Assembly (NCBI GenBank): GCA_014799645.1
Contig: JAAVHQ010000009.1
Coordinates: 71,001 to 86,073 of the forward strand
Reading direction: 5' to 3'
DNA length: 15,073 nt
Source of the DNA: Clostridiales bacterium
Lineage (GTDB): Bacteria; Bacillota; Clostridia; Christensenellales; UBA3700
This document shows positions 4,227 through 12,310 of the stretch, piece after piece. Made by a program: the position numbers and the translations under genes. Position 1 is the first letter of the stretch, and each line of letters opens with the position of its first letter. The notes under the pieces were generated by a model. It did no database searches. It saw only the letters and a list, made by a program, of their open reading frames with translations, and was not told the DNA's origin.

Positions 4227-6221
4227 ATGGAACTAATTGACGTCAAAGGCGTGGGAGCGAAGACTCTCGAAAAACTTAAAAAACTTGGGATAGAGAATAT
4301 AAGGGACGTAATTTACTTTTATCCGAAATTCTATTGGGATATGACCAAAGAGACAGTTTTGGATGAAATCGAAAGCGGAGATTACGTTTTGCTCAAAGGT
4401 ACGTTGACCTCAATCAGCGGATTGATAAGAGCAAAGCGCGGTTTGACGTTTTGCACGGCTACTCTCAATACGCAGGGCAAGAAAATAAAACTTACTTGGT
4501 TTAATTCGCCGTTCGTGCTTTCGCTTATAAAGCAAGAAGGAGAATTCTTGTTTTGGGGCAAGGCGCGCTTCAACGGAAAGAAGATCGAAATGTCCAATCC
4601 GAGTTTCGAGCGAGCGGAGGAAAACAAGAGACTTCAAGGTATAGTTCCTATTTATCCGCTAAAAGACGTTGTAGGTCAACAACTTTTTAGAAATATAGTT
4701 AAGGCGTGTCTTGAATCTTACAAGGTGGCAAGTCGACTTGACGATTATACCGATATGACTTTGGACAGTGCGTTTAGAATTGTCCACGAGCCTTTGGATA
4801 TGAAGGACTGTAACGTAGCGAGAAAGCGTATCGCGCTCGAAGAGTTGGTCTATCAAATTATCGCGTATAGGGTAGTAAAGAACAATAGCGACAACAAAAA
4901 GCCTTATCCTTATGATGAAGATTTTTCCGCGATTGAGAAAGAAATCGCGGCTTTGCCGTATAAGTTGACCCCGTCGCAGGATAAGGCGATAAGGGAAATT
5001 GTCGCCGACCTCAAAGGCGAGCGTCATACCAATAGAATGTTGATGGGCGATGTCGGTTCGGGCAAGACTGTGATTGCGCTCTTGTCATGTCTTTTCGCCA
5101 AAAAGTGCGGTCGACAGTCTTCGATAATGGCTCCTACCGAGATTTTGGCAAGGCAGCATTACAAGACCGCGCTCACACTTTTCGGCGACAGTTTGCAGGT
5201 CGCATTGCTCACGGCATCGACACCGGCGCAAGAAAAAAAGGAAATTATATCGAAATTGCAGCGCGGTGAAATCGACCTTGTAGTTGGTACTCACGCGGTA
5301 CTCAACGACAAAGTCAAGTTCGATAACCTAGGACTTATCGTAATCGACGAATTGCATAGATTCGGCGTAAGGCAAAAGAGTAAACTCGAAGACAAAGCAG
5401 TCGGCGTGGACGTAATAGTAATGAGCGCGACGCCCATTCCGAGAGCGCTTGCGCTGTCGATTTACGGCGATTTGGATATGTCTACGCTTCAACCTCGCGA
5501 GGGTACGGGCGACAATATTACGACTTTCGTAATGGGCGACGACAAACTCAAAGGGCTTTACAAATTTATCAAAGAGCGAGTCTCTTACGGCGAGCAAGCG
5601 TATATCGTGTGTCCTCTCGTCGAGGATAGCGAAGGACTTGAAGTCTTTTCGGCGAAGATGCTTTATAAGCAACTTGTCAAAAAAGAACTTGCCGATCTCA
5701 ACGTTGGACTTATATATGGCAGTATGAAAGACAAGGATAAGAGCGAGATTATGTCGAGATTTTACGCGGGCGACGTCGACGTGCTCGTTGCGACTTCGGT
5801 GATAGAGGTCGGTATTGATTCTCAGCGCGCAAGCGTAATGGCTGTCCTCAATAGTGACAGGTTCGGCTTAGCAGGCTTACACCAACTTAGAGGCAGAGTA
5901 GGCAGAAATCCGCAAATCAAGTCTTATTGCTTCTTGCATACTTCAAAGCAAGAGGAAAATTTGCGTCTTGACGCTCTTCGCGACAACAAAGACGGCTTGA
6001 AAATTGCCGAAATTGACGCGGATATGCGCGGATACGGCGACTTTTTGGGTATAAATCAAAGTGGCGGTAGTGGAAAAATCGGCGTATTTATCAACAAAAA
6101 GATTATCGAAGAATGTAAAAATATCGCCGATTCGCTTATGGAAGAGGGCAGTATTTTCAGCGAGTACGACGAAATGCTCGCCAAGTATCTTGCAATGATG
6201 CAAGGGATTTCACTTAATTAG
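4227..6221 (+). CDS. recG: ATP-dependent DNA helicase RecG
   Basis: A 664-residue superfamily 2 helicase/translocase that remodels stalled replication forks and Holliday junctions. The N terminus opens with KGVGAKTLEKLKKLGI, as in RecG, then the wedge/OB region. The motor shows Walker A MGDVGSGKT (residues 273-281), motif II DELH (374-377), motif III SATPIPRAL, and the RecA2 motifs ATSVIEVGID and HQLRGRVGRN. Motif II is usually DEQH in RecG; here Leu replaces Gln. Length is slightly short of the usual 680-700. I start it at ATG 4227, where homologues begin; a longer frame back to ATG 4110 would add 39 AT-rich, unrelated residues upstream of the promoter. Single-gene unit with its own promoter and terminator. 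Confidence 0.96.
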   Translation: MELIDVKGVGAKTLEKLKKLGIENIRDVIYFYPKFYWDMTKETVLDEIESGDYVLLKGTLTSISGLIRAKRGLTFCTATLNTQGKKIKLTWFNSPFVLSLIKQEGEFLFWGKARFNGKKIEMSNPSFERAEENKRLQGIVPIYPLKDVVGQQLFRNIVKACLESYKVASRLDDYTDMTLDSAFRIVHEPLDMKDCNVARKRIALEELVYQIIAYRVVKNNSDNKKPYPYDEDFSAIEKEIAALPYKLTPSQDKAIREIVADLKGERHTNRMLMGDVGSGKTVIALLSCLFAKKCGRQSSIMAPTEILARQHYKTALTLFGDSLQVALLTASTPAQEKKEIISKLQRGEIDLVVGTHAVLNDKVKFDNLGLIVIDELHRFGVRQKSKLEDKAVGVDVIVMSATPIPRALALSIYGDLDMSTLQPREGTGDNITTFVMGDDKLKGLYKFIKERVSYGEQAYIVCPLVEDSEGLEVFSAKMLYKQLVKKELADLNVGLIYGSMKDKDKSEIMSRFYAGDVDVLVATSVIEVGIDSQRASVMAVLNSDRFGLAGLHQLRGRVGRNPQIKSYCFLHTSKQEENLRLDALRDNKDGLKIAEIDADMRGYGDFLGINQSGGSGKIGVFINKKIIEECKNIADSLMEEGSIFSEYDEMLAKYLAMMQGISLN

Positions 6222-6251
6222 TTGCGGTATACTATCAATTTATCAAAAATG

Positions 6252-6280
6252 CGGATAGGACGAAAGTCTTATCCGTTTTT
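6252..6280 (+). terminator. Intrinsic terminator of recG
   Basis: CGGATAGGAC (6252-6261) pairs with GTCTTATCCG (6266-6275), one G-U pair, across a GAAA tetraloop, followed by UUUUU. Confidence 0.9.
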
Positions 6281-6309
6281 AATTTTGGGAAATATTTTCG
6301 CTCTTTTTA

Positions 6310-6338
6310 TAGACAAAACCTTTATTTAGTATTATAAT
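6310..6338 (+). promoter_or_regulatory. Promoter of the histidine operon
   Basis: TAGACA (6310-6315), a 17-base spacer and a perfect TATAAT (6333-6338). Initiation near 6345 leaves a leader of only about 36 bases with no room for a T-box or a histidine-rich leader peptide, so any control would be at initiation or elsewhere. No operator-like palindrome is evident around it. Confidence 0.75.
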
Positions 6339-6380
6339 ATATGCGTAATATTTTACTATATTGTAAAAAGGTAGAAGAAA

Positions 6381-7559
6381 ATGATTAAGAAATTCAAGTT
6401 GCCAAGCGGAATACAAGACCATTTGCCATTAGATTGTTATTCCAGAAGAGTAGTTGAGAACAAGTTGCTTGACTGCTTCAAGTATTACGGTTACAGCGAA
6501 ATCCAGACCCCAGTTTTGGAGAGGTACGAACTTTTCGACAGCGGCGTCGGCAGGGTGGAACTCAACAAGCTTTTCAAAGTCACCGACGTTGACGGAGATT
6601 TGCTCGTTTTGCGTCCCGACATCACGATGCCCATTTCGCGTATCGTCTGCACGAAGCTTTCCGAGGGAAGCAAAAGGCTTTGTTATCTCGGCAAGTCGTT
6701 CAGCGCGTTGGAGAACGAAGGCAAGTTGAGAGAGTTCACGCAAGCGGGCGTAGAGATTATGGGTACGCAAGGCAACGACGTGGACATAGAAATCGTAATG
6801 TTGGCAATCAAGAGCCTTATTGCGGTAGGTCTTGAAGATTTCCAAATCGAGTTGGGTCACGTAGGATTTTTCAAGGGCTTGCTCAATGCGTTCAACGTAG
6901 GCGAAGAGGATAGAGAAGTCTTGATAAATTCAATCGAGTCCAAAAACGGTATCAAGCTTTATACGCTATCCCACGATATGGACAAGCTTTTGCCCGATAC
7001 GCTTGCAAAACTTCCTATGCTTTTCGGCGGAGAAGAAGTGCTTGATAGCGCGCAAAAGATGTGTCTGAACGATGAAATGAAAAATGCGGTCAGCAATCTC
7101 AAAGCGGTCTACGAGGGTATAAAGAAACTCGGTTACGACAAGTACGTTTGCTTTGATATGAGCAGCGTCGGCAAGATGAAATACTATTCGGGTATGGTGA
7201 TGAGAGGTATCAACAAAAACCTCGGCAGACCCATTCTTTCGGGCGGAAGATACGACGGATTGTGCGATTCTTTCGGCAAGCACGTGCCTGCGGTAGGATT
7301 TGCGATAGGTATCGGATATTTGGTCACCGCGCTTGACAATCAAGACAAATTGCAAAAGATGCCCGAGATTGAAGTCGTCGTCGGATATGCCCCCGAATTT
7401 ATGGACAAGGCGGAAAAGTACGTCGATAAATTGAGAGCAAAGGGTATCAATGCTATTTGCTCGTTTGCTACTGACAAAGCGACTTTGAAAAAGAGCAAGA
7501 AAGCGATAGGTGCAAATCGCGCGGTATATTTGAGCAAGGACGGCGAAGAGGAGATATAG
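6381..7559 (+). CDS. hisZ: ATP phosphoribosyltransferase regulatory subunit HisZ
   Basis: A 392-residue paralogue of histidyl-tRNA synthetase that lost aminoacylation and partners with short-form HisG to make the first enzyme of histidine synthesis. Class II synthetase-like segments are visible: LPSGIQDHLP near the start, LRPDITMPISRIV (residues 77-89) and GGRYDGL (about 287-293), then a weakly conserved C terminus. The length matches HisZ (about 390-420). The decision between HisZ and HisS rests on the adjacent short hisG, the operon position, and the absence of a clear anticodon-binding domain match. AAAAGG (6366-6371) lies 9 bases before ATG. First gene of the his operon, with one base between its stop and hisG. 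Confidence 0.93.
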   Translation: MIKKFKLPSGIQDHLPLDCYSRRVVENKLLDCFKYYGYSEIQTPVLERYELFDSGVGRVELNKLFKVTDVDGDLLVLRPDITMPISRIVCTKLSEGSKRLCYLGKSFSALENEGKLREFTQAGVEIMGTQGNDVDIEIVMLAIKSLIAVGLEDFQIELGHVGFFKGLLNAFNVGEEDREVLINSIESKNGIKLYTLSHDMDKLLPDTLAKLPMLFGGEEVLDSAQKMCLNDEMKNAVSNLKAVYEGIKKLGYDKYVCFDMSSVGKMKYYSGMVMRGINKNLGRPILSGGRYDGLCDSFGKHVPAVGFAIGIGYLVTALDNQDKLQKMPEIEVVVGYAPEFMDKAEKYVDKLRAKGINAICSFATDKATLKKSKKAIGANRAVYLSKDGEEEI

Positions 7560-7560
7560 T

Positions 7561-8199
7561 ATGCAAGATAAGATTAAATTTGCGTTGGCAAAAGGACGTT
7601 TGGCAGAGAAGTCCGTGGATATTCTCGAAAAATGCGGTATAGATTGCAGATGCATATTAGAGCCGTCGAGAAAGTTGGTCATGAGCGACGTGAGCGGCAA
7701 GTACGAATTTATTTTCGTCAAGCCGAGCGACGTGCCGATTTACGTAGAGCACGGCGTAGCCGATATAGGCGTAGTGGGCAAAGATACGTTGCTTGAAGAG
7801 GACAGAGACGTCTACGAACTCATTGATTTGGGCTTTGCAAAATGCAGACTTTGTCTGGCAGGATACAAGAATACCGATTTGTCGAATTACAAAAATTCGC
7901 TCAAAGTCGCGACCAAGTACGCGCATATTGCCAAAGACTATTTTGACTCAAAGGGTCAGAACGTGGAAATTATTCCGCTACACGGCTCGATAGAGTTAGG
8001 ACCTATCGTCGGACTTAGCGATATTATACTCGACATTGTCGAGAGCGGAAAGACGTTGCAAGAAAACGACTTGTGCGTGTTGGAAGAAATCGTAAATTGT
8101 TCGGCAAGGCTTATCGTCAACAAAGTCAGCTTAAAGACAAAGGCGGAAGAAATCAAACCGCTCGTTACCAAAATCGAGCAAATCATTAAATCGCAATAA
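7561..8199 (+). CDS. hisG: ATP phosphoribosyltransferase catalytic subunit, short form
   Basis: A 212-residue HisG of the short type, which lacks the C-terminal regulatory domain and needs HisZ. It joins ATP and PRPP to give phosphoribosyl-ATP, the committed step. Visible are the opening KFALAKGRL, DIGVVGKDTLLE near residue 64, and the PRPP-binding loop DIVESGKTLQEN near 158-169. One base separates it from hisZ, and its ribosome site (GAGGAG, ending near 7553) lies inside the hisZ coding region, so translation is probably coupled. Confidence 0.97.
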   Translation: MQDKIKFALAKGRLAEKSVDILEKCGIDCRCILEPSRKLVMSDVSGKYEFIFVKPSDVPIYVEHGVADIGVVGKDTLLEEDRDVYELIDLGFAKCRLCLAGYKNTDLSNYKNSLKVATKYAHIAKDYFDSKGQNVEIIPLHGSIELGPIVGLSDIILDIVESGKTLQENDLCVLEEIVNCSARLIVNKVSLKTKAEEIKPLVTKIEQIIKSQ

Positions 8200-8210
8200 G
8201 GAAAAATAAT

Positions 8211-9518
8211 ATGTCAGTACCTATTCTAAAATACGGAAAAGACGATATGAGCAGAGTTTTTGGCAGGACTCAACTTGACAACGGGGAATATATCTCCGCT
8301 GTAAACGCCATTATTGACGACGTCAGAAAGCGCGGCGACGAAGCGCTTTTCGAGTATGCGCAAAAATTCGACAAGCAGACAATCAATTCGGATAATATAC
8401 TCGTAAGCGAGGACGAAATCAAAGAGGCTTACGCGCAAGTGGACAAGTCTTTGATTGAGAGCATACGCAAGGCAAAGGCAAGCATTCTCGACTATCATTC
8501 GAGGCAAAGAGATAAATTTGCTAACGAATTTTTCCCGTCGGGAGTAAATAAGAAAAGTACGCTAGGCTGGATATACCGTCCTTTGGCAAGGGTAGGACTT
8601 TACGTCCCCGGGGGCAAGGCAAGTTATCCTTCAACTGTGCTTATGACCGCATTGCCTGCGATAGCGGCAGGGGTAGGTGAAGTAATCGTCACTACGCCGA
8701 ATATCAAAACCCCTGCAATTTTGGTCGCTTGCAAAGAGTGCGGAATAGACAAGATTTATAAGGTCGGCGGCGCGCAAGCGATTGCGGCTATGGCTTACGG
8801 CACGACGTCAGTGCCTAGGGTGGACTTGATAGCAGGACCTGGCAACGTATTCGTCACTTTGGCGAAGAAGCAAGTTTTTGGTCACGTCGCTATTGATATG
8901 ATAGCAGGCCCGAGCGAAATTTTGGTAATAGCCGACGAGAGCGCAGACCCAAGACTTCTCGCGAGCGATTTGCTTTCGCAAGCCGAGCACGACGAGCAAG
9001 CGGCAAGCATACTCGTGACGACAAGTCAAAAGATTGCCGAAGAAGTCAGGGCGGAACTTGATAGTCAGACTCAACTTTTGGCAAGAAAGGATATTATAAA
9101 CAAGTCGCTTTCTACCAACGGCGCGATAATACTTGCAAAGGATATTGACGAAGCGATAAAGATAGCGGACGAGGTCGCTCCCGAGCATTTGGAAGTATGT
9201 ACCAAAGACGCTCACGACGTGGCTATGCGACTTTCCAACGCAGGCGCGATATTCGTAGGCAACTTCTCGCCCGAGCCGTTGGGCGACTACTTTGCGGGGC
9301 CGTCGCACGTCTTGCCCACGAGCGGAAGCGCGAGATATTCGTCAGTGCTTTCGGTGGATACCTTTATGAAGAAGATAAGTTATATCAACTACGCAAAAGA
9401 GGATTTACTCTCTTCGGCGGACGACATCATAGCGATTGCCGAGAGCGAAGGCTTCGGAGCGCACGCTAACACTATAAAAATAAGAAAAGCCGAATTCGGC
9501 GACAAGGAGACAAAATGA
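8211..9518 (+). CDS. hisD: Histidinol dehydrogenase
   Basis: A 435-residue zinc enzyme that oxidises L-histidinol to histidine in two NAD-dependent steps, the end of the pathway. The zinc ligands are all present: Gln257 and His260 in SQAEHDEQA, Asp359 in LGDYFAGPSH, and His418 in GFGAHANT. The catalytic Glu-His pair is in PEHLE (Glu325, His326). AGPGNVFVTLAKK (208-220) is the dinucleotide-binding signature. TAAGGA (8197-8202) overlaps the hisG stop and lies 8 bases before the ATG. The end overlaps hisB by four bases (ATGA). Confidence 0.98.
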   Translation: MSVPILKYGKDDMSRVFGRTQLDNGEYISAVNAIIDDVRKRGDEALFEYAQKFDKQTINSDNILVSEDEIKEAYAQVDKSLIESIRKAKASILDYHSRQRDKFANEFFPSGVNKKSTLGWIYRPLARVGLYVPGGKASYPSTVLMTALPAIAAGVGEVIVTTPNIKTPAILVACKECGIDKIYKVGGAQAIAAMAYGTTSVPRVDLIAGPGNVFVTLAKKQVFGHVAIDMIAGPSEILVIADESADPRLLASDLLSQAEHDEQAASILVTTSQKIAEEVRAELDSQTQLLARKDIINKSLSTNGAIILAKDIDEAIKIADEVAPEHLEVCTKDAHDVAMRLSNAGAIFVGNFSPEPLGDYFAGPSHVLPTSGSARYSSVLSVDTFMKKISYINYAKEDLLSSADDIIAIAESEGFGAHANTIKIRKAEFGDKETK

Positions 9519-10096
9519 GACAGGCAGAAATTGTGAGAGACACCAAGGAGACCAAGATTAGACTTGCGCTCAATCTTGACGGCAAGGGCAATTACGGCAT
9601 TGATACCGGAGTAGGCTTTTTCGACCACATGATGACGTTGTTTGCGTGTCACTCTGGCTTTGACTTTACAGTACGCTGCGAGGGCGATACGAGAGTTGAC
9701 GGACATCACTCGGTAGAGGATATAGGTATTGTCTTGGGCAAAGCGTTGGCTCAAGCGTTGGGCGATAAGGTTGGTATCAAGAGATACGCGTCCGTTACGA
9801 TTCCTATGGACGAAAGTCTTGCGACCGTTACGGTAGACGTGAGCGGAAGACCTTTCCTAGTCTTCAACGCCGAGGGTATGAGAGGTAAGGTAGGCGATTT
9901 CGATATAGAACTCGTCGAGGAATTTTTCCGCGCGGTAGCAAATTACGGCGGTCTTACTTTGCACGTAAACTTGCACTACGGCAGTAATTCGCATCACAAG
10001 ATTGAGGCTATTTTCAAGGCTTTCGCAAGGGCTTTGAGCAAAGCGGTCAAGGTCGTGGGGGATAAGCTTCCTTCGTCCAAAGGTGTGCTTGAATGA
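9515..10096 (+). CDS. hisB: Imidazoleglycerol-phosphate dehydratase
   Basis: A 193-residue IGPD that dehydrates imidazole glycerol phosphate to imidazole acetol phosphate. Its manganese-binding motifs are intact: FFDHM (36-40), DGHHSVED (62-69) and SHHKIEA (159-165). It is the monofunctional form without the phosphatase domain found in enterobacterial HisB, so histidinol-phosphate phosphatase must come from another gene, and none is in this cluster. It overlaps hisD (ATGA at 9515-9518) and hisH (ATGA at 10093-10096), suggesting translational coupling. Confidence 0.98.
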   Translation: MRQAEIVRDTKETKIRLALNLDGKGNYGIDTGVGFFDHMMTLFACHSGFDFTVRCEGDTRVDGHHSVEDIGIVLGKALAQALGDKVGIKRYASVTIPMDESLATVTVDVSGRPFLVFNAEGMRGKVGDFDIELVEEFFRAVANYGGLTLHVNLHYGSNSHHKIEAIFKAFARALSKAVKVVGDKLPSSKGVLE

Positions 10097-10692
10097 TAGC
10101 GATAGTCGACTACGGTATGGGCAACCTCAGAAGCGTGCAAAAGGCTTTTGAGTACGTTGGACGTAATGCTCTTATCACCGATAAGGCGGGGGATTTGCAA
10201 GATGCAAGCCATATCGTCTTACCTGGGGTGGGCGCGTTCAAAGACGCGATAAATGCGCTTGATAAAAGCGACCTAAGCGGTATCTTGAAAAGCGAGATTG
10301 CCAAAGGCAAACCATTTTTGGGTATATGTCTTGGAATGCAAATGCTATTTGACAAGAGTTACGAGGACGGCGAATACCAAGGTTTGGGGATTATTAAAGG
10401 CGAGGTAAAGCGATTTGATGTCGATCTCAAAATTCCGCATATCGGTTGGAACGAGTTGATTATCAAAAAGCGTACGCCGCTCTTTGACGGCATTGAGGAC
10501 AAAAACTTCTATTTCGTGCATTCATACCACGCAAGCGATTGTTTGGCAGAGGATATAGAGACGAGTTGCGTATACGGCTACGAATTTACCGCGTCCGTAA
10601 ATAAAGACAACGTATGGGGAGTTCAGTTCCATCCCGAAAAGAGCGGAGATACGGGACTTAAACTCTTGACCAACTTCACAAAAATCAACTAA
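10093..10692 (+). CDS. hisH: Imidazole glycerol phosphate synthase, glutaminase subunit
   Basis: A 199-residue class I glutamine amidotransferase that supplies ammonia to HisF. The catalytic triad is Cys79 in GICLGMQ with His180 and Glu182 in FHPEKSGD. The opening IVDYGMGNLRSV is the HisH signature. It starts within the hisB stop (ATGA overlap). It works as a heterodimer with HisF, encoded two genes downstream. Confidence 0.98.
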   Translation: MIAIVDYGMGNLRSVQKAFEYVGRNALITDKAGDLQDASHIVLPGVGAFKDAINALDKSDLSGILKSEIAKGKPFLGICLGMQMLFDKSYEDGEYQGLGIIKGEVKRFDVDLKIPHIGWNELIIKKRTPLFDGIEDKNFYFVHSYHASDCLAEDIETSCVYGYEFTASVNKDNVWGVQFHPEKSGDTGLKLLTNFTKIN

Positions 10693-10710
10693 TAGGAGCA
10701 AAGAGCAAGT

Positions 10711-11427
10711 ATGATTTTATTTCCGGCAGTGGACGTACTTGATAATAGAGCGGTAAGATTGCTTTACGGCAAGAGAGACCAAGTGACCGATTACGGTACG
10801 CCGCTAGAAAGAGCCTTGTCGTGGCAAAATCTAGGAGCGGAATATCTGCATATAGTCGACCTCAACGGAGCGTTTGACGATAGCCTTGTCAACAAAAAGA
10901 CTTTGGTCGAGTTGATTAAAAACGTCAATATCCCCGTGCAAATCGGCGGTGGAATAAAGACCTTTGACAAAATAAAATTCTATCTCGAAGAGGTAGGCGC
11001 GAGCAGAGTAATCGTGGGTACGGCGTGCGTGACAAATCCCACTCTTATGGACGAGGCGTGTGCAAAGTACGGCAACAAAATCGCAAGCGGTATAGACGCA
11101 AAAGACGGCTTGGTTGCAATCAAAGGCTGGGTAGAAAAGAGTACTCTTACGCCTTTGGACGTAGCGCTTGATATGAAGTCTAGGGGAGTGGATACGGTTA
11201 TTTATACCGACATCAATCGCGACGGCGCGCTTTGCGGAGTAAACGTCGATGCGACGGAGAAACTGTCAAAGGCAAGCGGTATGAATATAATCGCAAGCGG
11301 CGGTATGGCTACGCTCGACGACGTAAAAGCCGTCAAAGAAAGAGGAATATACGGCGCAATTCTCGGCAAGTCGATTTATAGCGGAAGCATAGATTTCAGA
11401 CAGGCATTGGAATTGAGCAAAAAATAA
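10711..11427 (+). CDS. hisA: ProFAR isomerase (phosphoribosylformimino-AICAR phosphate isomerase)
   Basis: A 238-residue (beta/alpha)8 barrel that opens the aminoaldose ring of ProFAR to PRFAR. The general-base Asp8 (FPAVDVLD) and the second aspartate region (GIDAKDGL, Asp129) are present, with both half-barrel phosphate motifs, IGGGIK (78-83) and ASGGMA (195-200). TDINRDGALCG (166-176) is typical. AGGAG at 10694-10698 is 12 bases from ATG, and a closer AAAGAG at 10700-10705 is also possible. Confidence 0.97.
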   Translation: MILFPAVDVLDNRAVRLLYGKRDQVTDYGTPLERALSWQNLGAEYLHIVDLNGAFDDSLVNKKTLVELIKNVNIPVQIGGGIKTFDKIKFYLEEVGASRVIVGTACVTNPTLMDEACAKYGNKIASGIDAKDGLVAIKGWVEKSTLTPLDVALDMKSRGVDTVIYTDINRDGALCGVNVDATEKLSKASGMNIIASGGMATLDDVKAVKERGIYGAILGKSIYSGSIDFRQALELSKK

Positions 11428-11436
11428 AGAGGGCAA

Positions 11437-12198
11437 ATGTTAAACAAGAGAATAATTCCCTGTCTTGATATCAAGAACGGACGGGTAGTCAAGGGAGTGA
11501 ATTTTGTCAACTTAATAGATGCGGGCGACCCCGTAGAAGTAGCCAAAGCGTACAACACAATGCGCGCTGACGAGATTGTGTTTTTGGATATTACCGCTAC
11601 GCACGAGGGAAGAGCGACGCTATACGACGTTATCGCAAGAGCGGCGGAGCAGGTATTTATACCGCTGACAGTCGGAGGCGGAATATCGAGCGTGGAGCAT
11701 TTCAGAACCTTGCTCAACTTAGGCGCGGACAAGATTAGCATCAACTCTTCGGCGGTACGCAATCCCGATTTGATTACCGACGCCGCGCTCAAATTCGGAC
11801 GGCAGTGCGTGGTAGTCGCTATCGACGCAAAGCGTAACGACAAGGGAAGTTTTGACGTCTATCTCAATGGCGGCAGAATAAATACCGGTATCGACGCAAT
11901 CGAATGGGCTATACAAGCCGAGAAGAAAGGCGCGGGCGAAATACTCTTGACGTCAATGGATTGCGACGGAACGAAAGCCGGTTACGACCTTGAATTGACA
12001 AGGCGGGTATGTCAAGCGGTAAATATCCCCGTAATCGCGAGCGGAGGAGCGGGACAAATGAGCCATTTCAAGGACGTACTAGACGATAGCGTAGGTGCGG
12101 ATGCGGCTTTGGCGGCTTCGTTGTTTCATTTCAAAGAATTAGAGATAAGGTCTCTTAAGGAATACCTTCAGGGAGAAGGTATTCCCGTTAGGGAGTAG
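11437..12198 (+). CDS. hisF: Imidazole glycerol phosphate synthase, cyclase subunit
   Basis: A 253-residue barrel that uses HisH-derived ammonia to turn PRFAR into imidazole glycerol phosphate and AICAR, the latter a link to purine synthesis. Asp11 (PCLDIKNGRVVKG) and Asp130 (AIDAKR) sit at exactly the positions described for Thermotoga HisF. VGGGIS (79-84) and ASGGAG near 204 bind phosphate. GAGGG (11429-11433) lies just before the ATG. It is separated from hisA by nine bases but from hisIE by 112. Confidence 0.98.
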   Translation: MLNKRIIPCLDIKNGRVVKGVNFVNLIDAGDPVEVAKAYNTMRADEIVFLDITATHEGRATLYDVIARAAEQVFIPLTVGGGISSVEHFRTLLNLGADKISINSSAVRNPDLITDAALKFGRQCVVVAIDAKRNDKGSFDVYLNGGRINTGIDAIEWAIQAEKKGAGEILLTSMDCDGTKAGYDLELTRRVCQAVNIPVIASGGAGQMSHFKDVLDDSVGADAALAASLFHFKELEIRSLKEYLQGEGIPVRE

Positions 12199-12310
12199 CA
12201 ATCACTCTCCGCACTCGCCACAGGCTTTGAACAAGCGGATATAAAATGTCACCTCGACCGCAGTGGAGAGGTTGCAACAGTATAAAAAAGAAACATAAAT
12301 GGAGAAAAAC
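12199..12310 (+). other. 112-base spacer inside the his operon with repeat and hairpin
   Basis: All other his gene gaps are 18 bases or less. This one carries repeat copy B and, after it, ACCTC (12251-12255) facing GAGGT (12268-12272), a weak hairpin without a U run. I see no clear promoter and no terminator in it, so read-through to hisIE is expected. Confidence 0.5.
12203..12228. repeat. 26-base dispersed repeat, copy B
   Basis: Matches 1276-1301 at 25 of 26 bases, with the mismatch at 12223 (G for A). On the minus strand one frame reads KACGECGE and then stops, whereas copy A continues with Trp. It begins four bases after the hisF stop. Confidence 0.75.

Noticed and set aside
5328..5672. 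Long minus-strand frames opposite recG and other genes
   Set aside because: They mirror strongly coding plus-strand genes, lack ribosome sites and show no recognisable motifs.
6339..6380. T-box, histidine leader peptide or riboswitch before hisZ
   Set aside because: Only about 36 bases follow the predicted start, with no run of His codons and no T-box sequence.
12226..12236. TTGAACAAG half-site after repeat copy B
   Set aside because: The second arm is absent, so it is not a palindrome.
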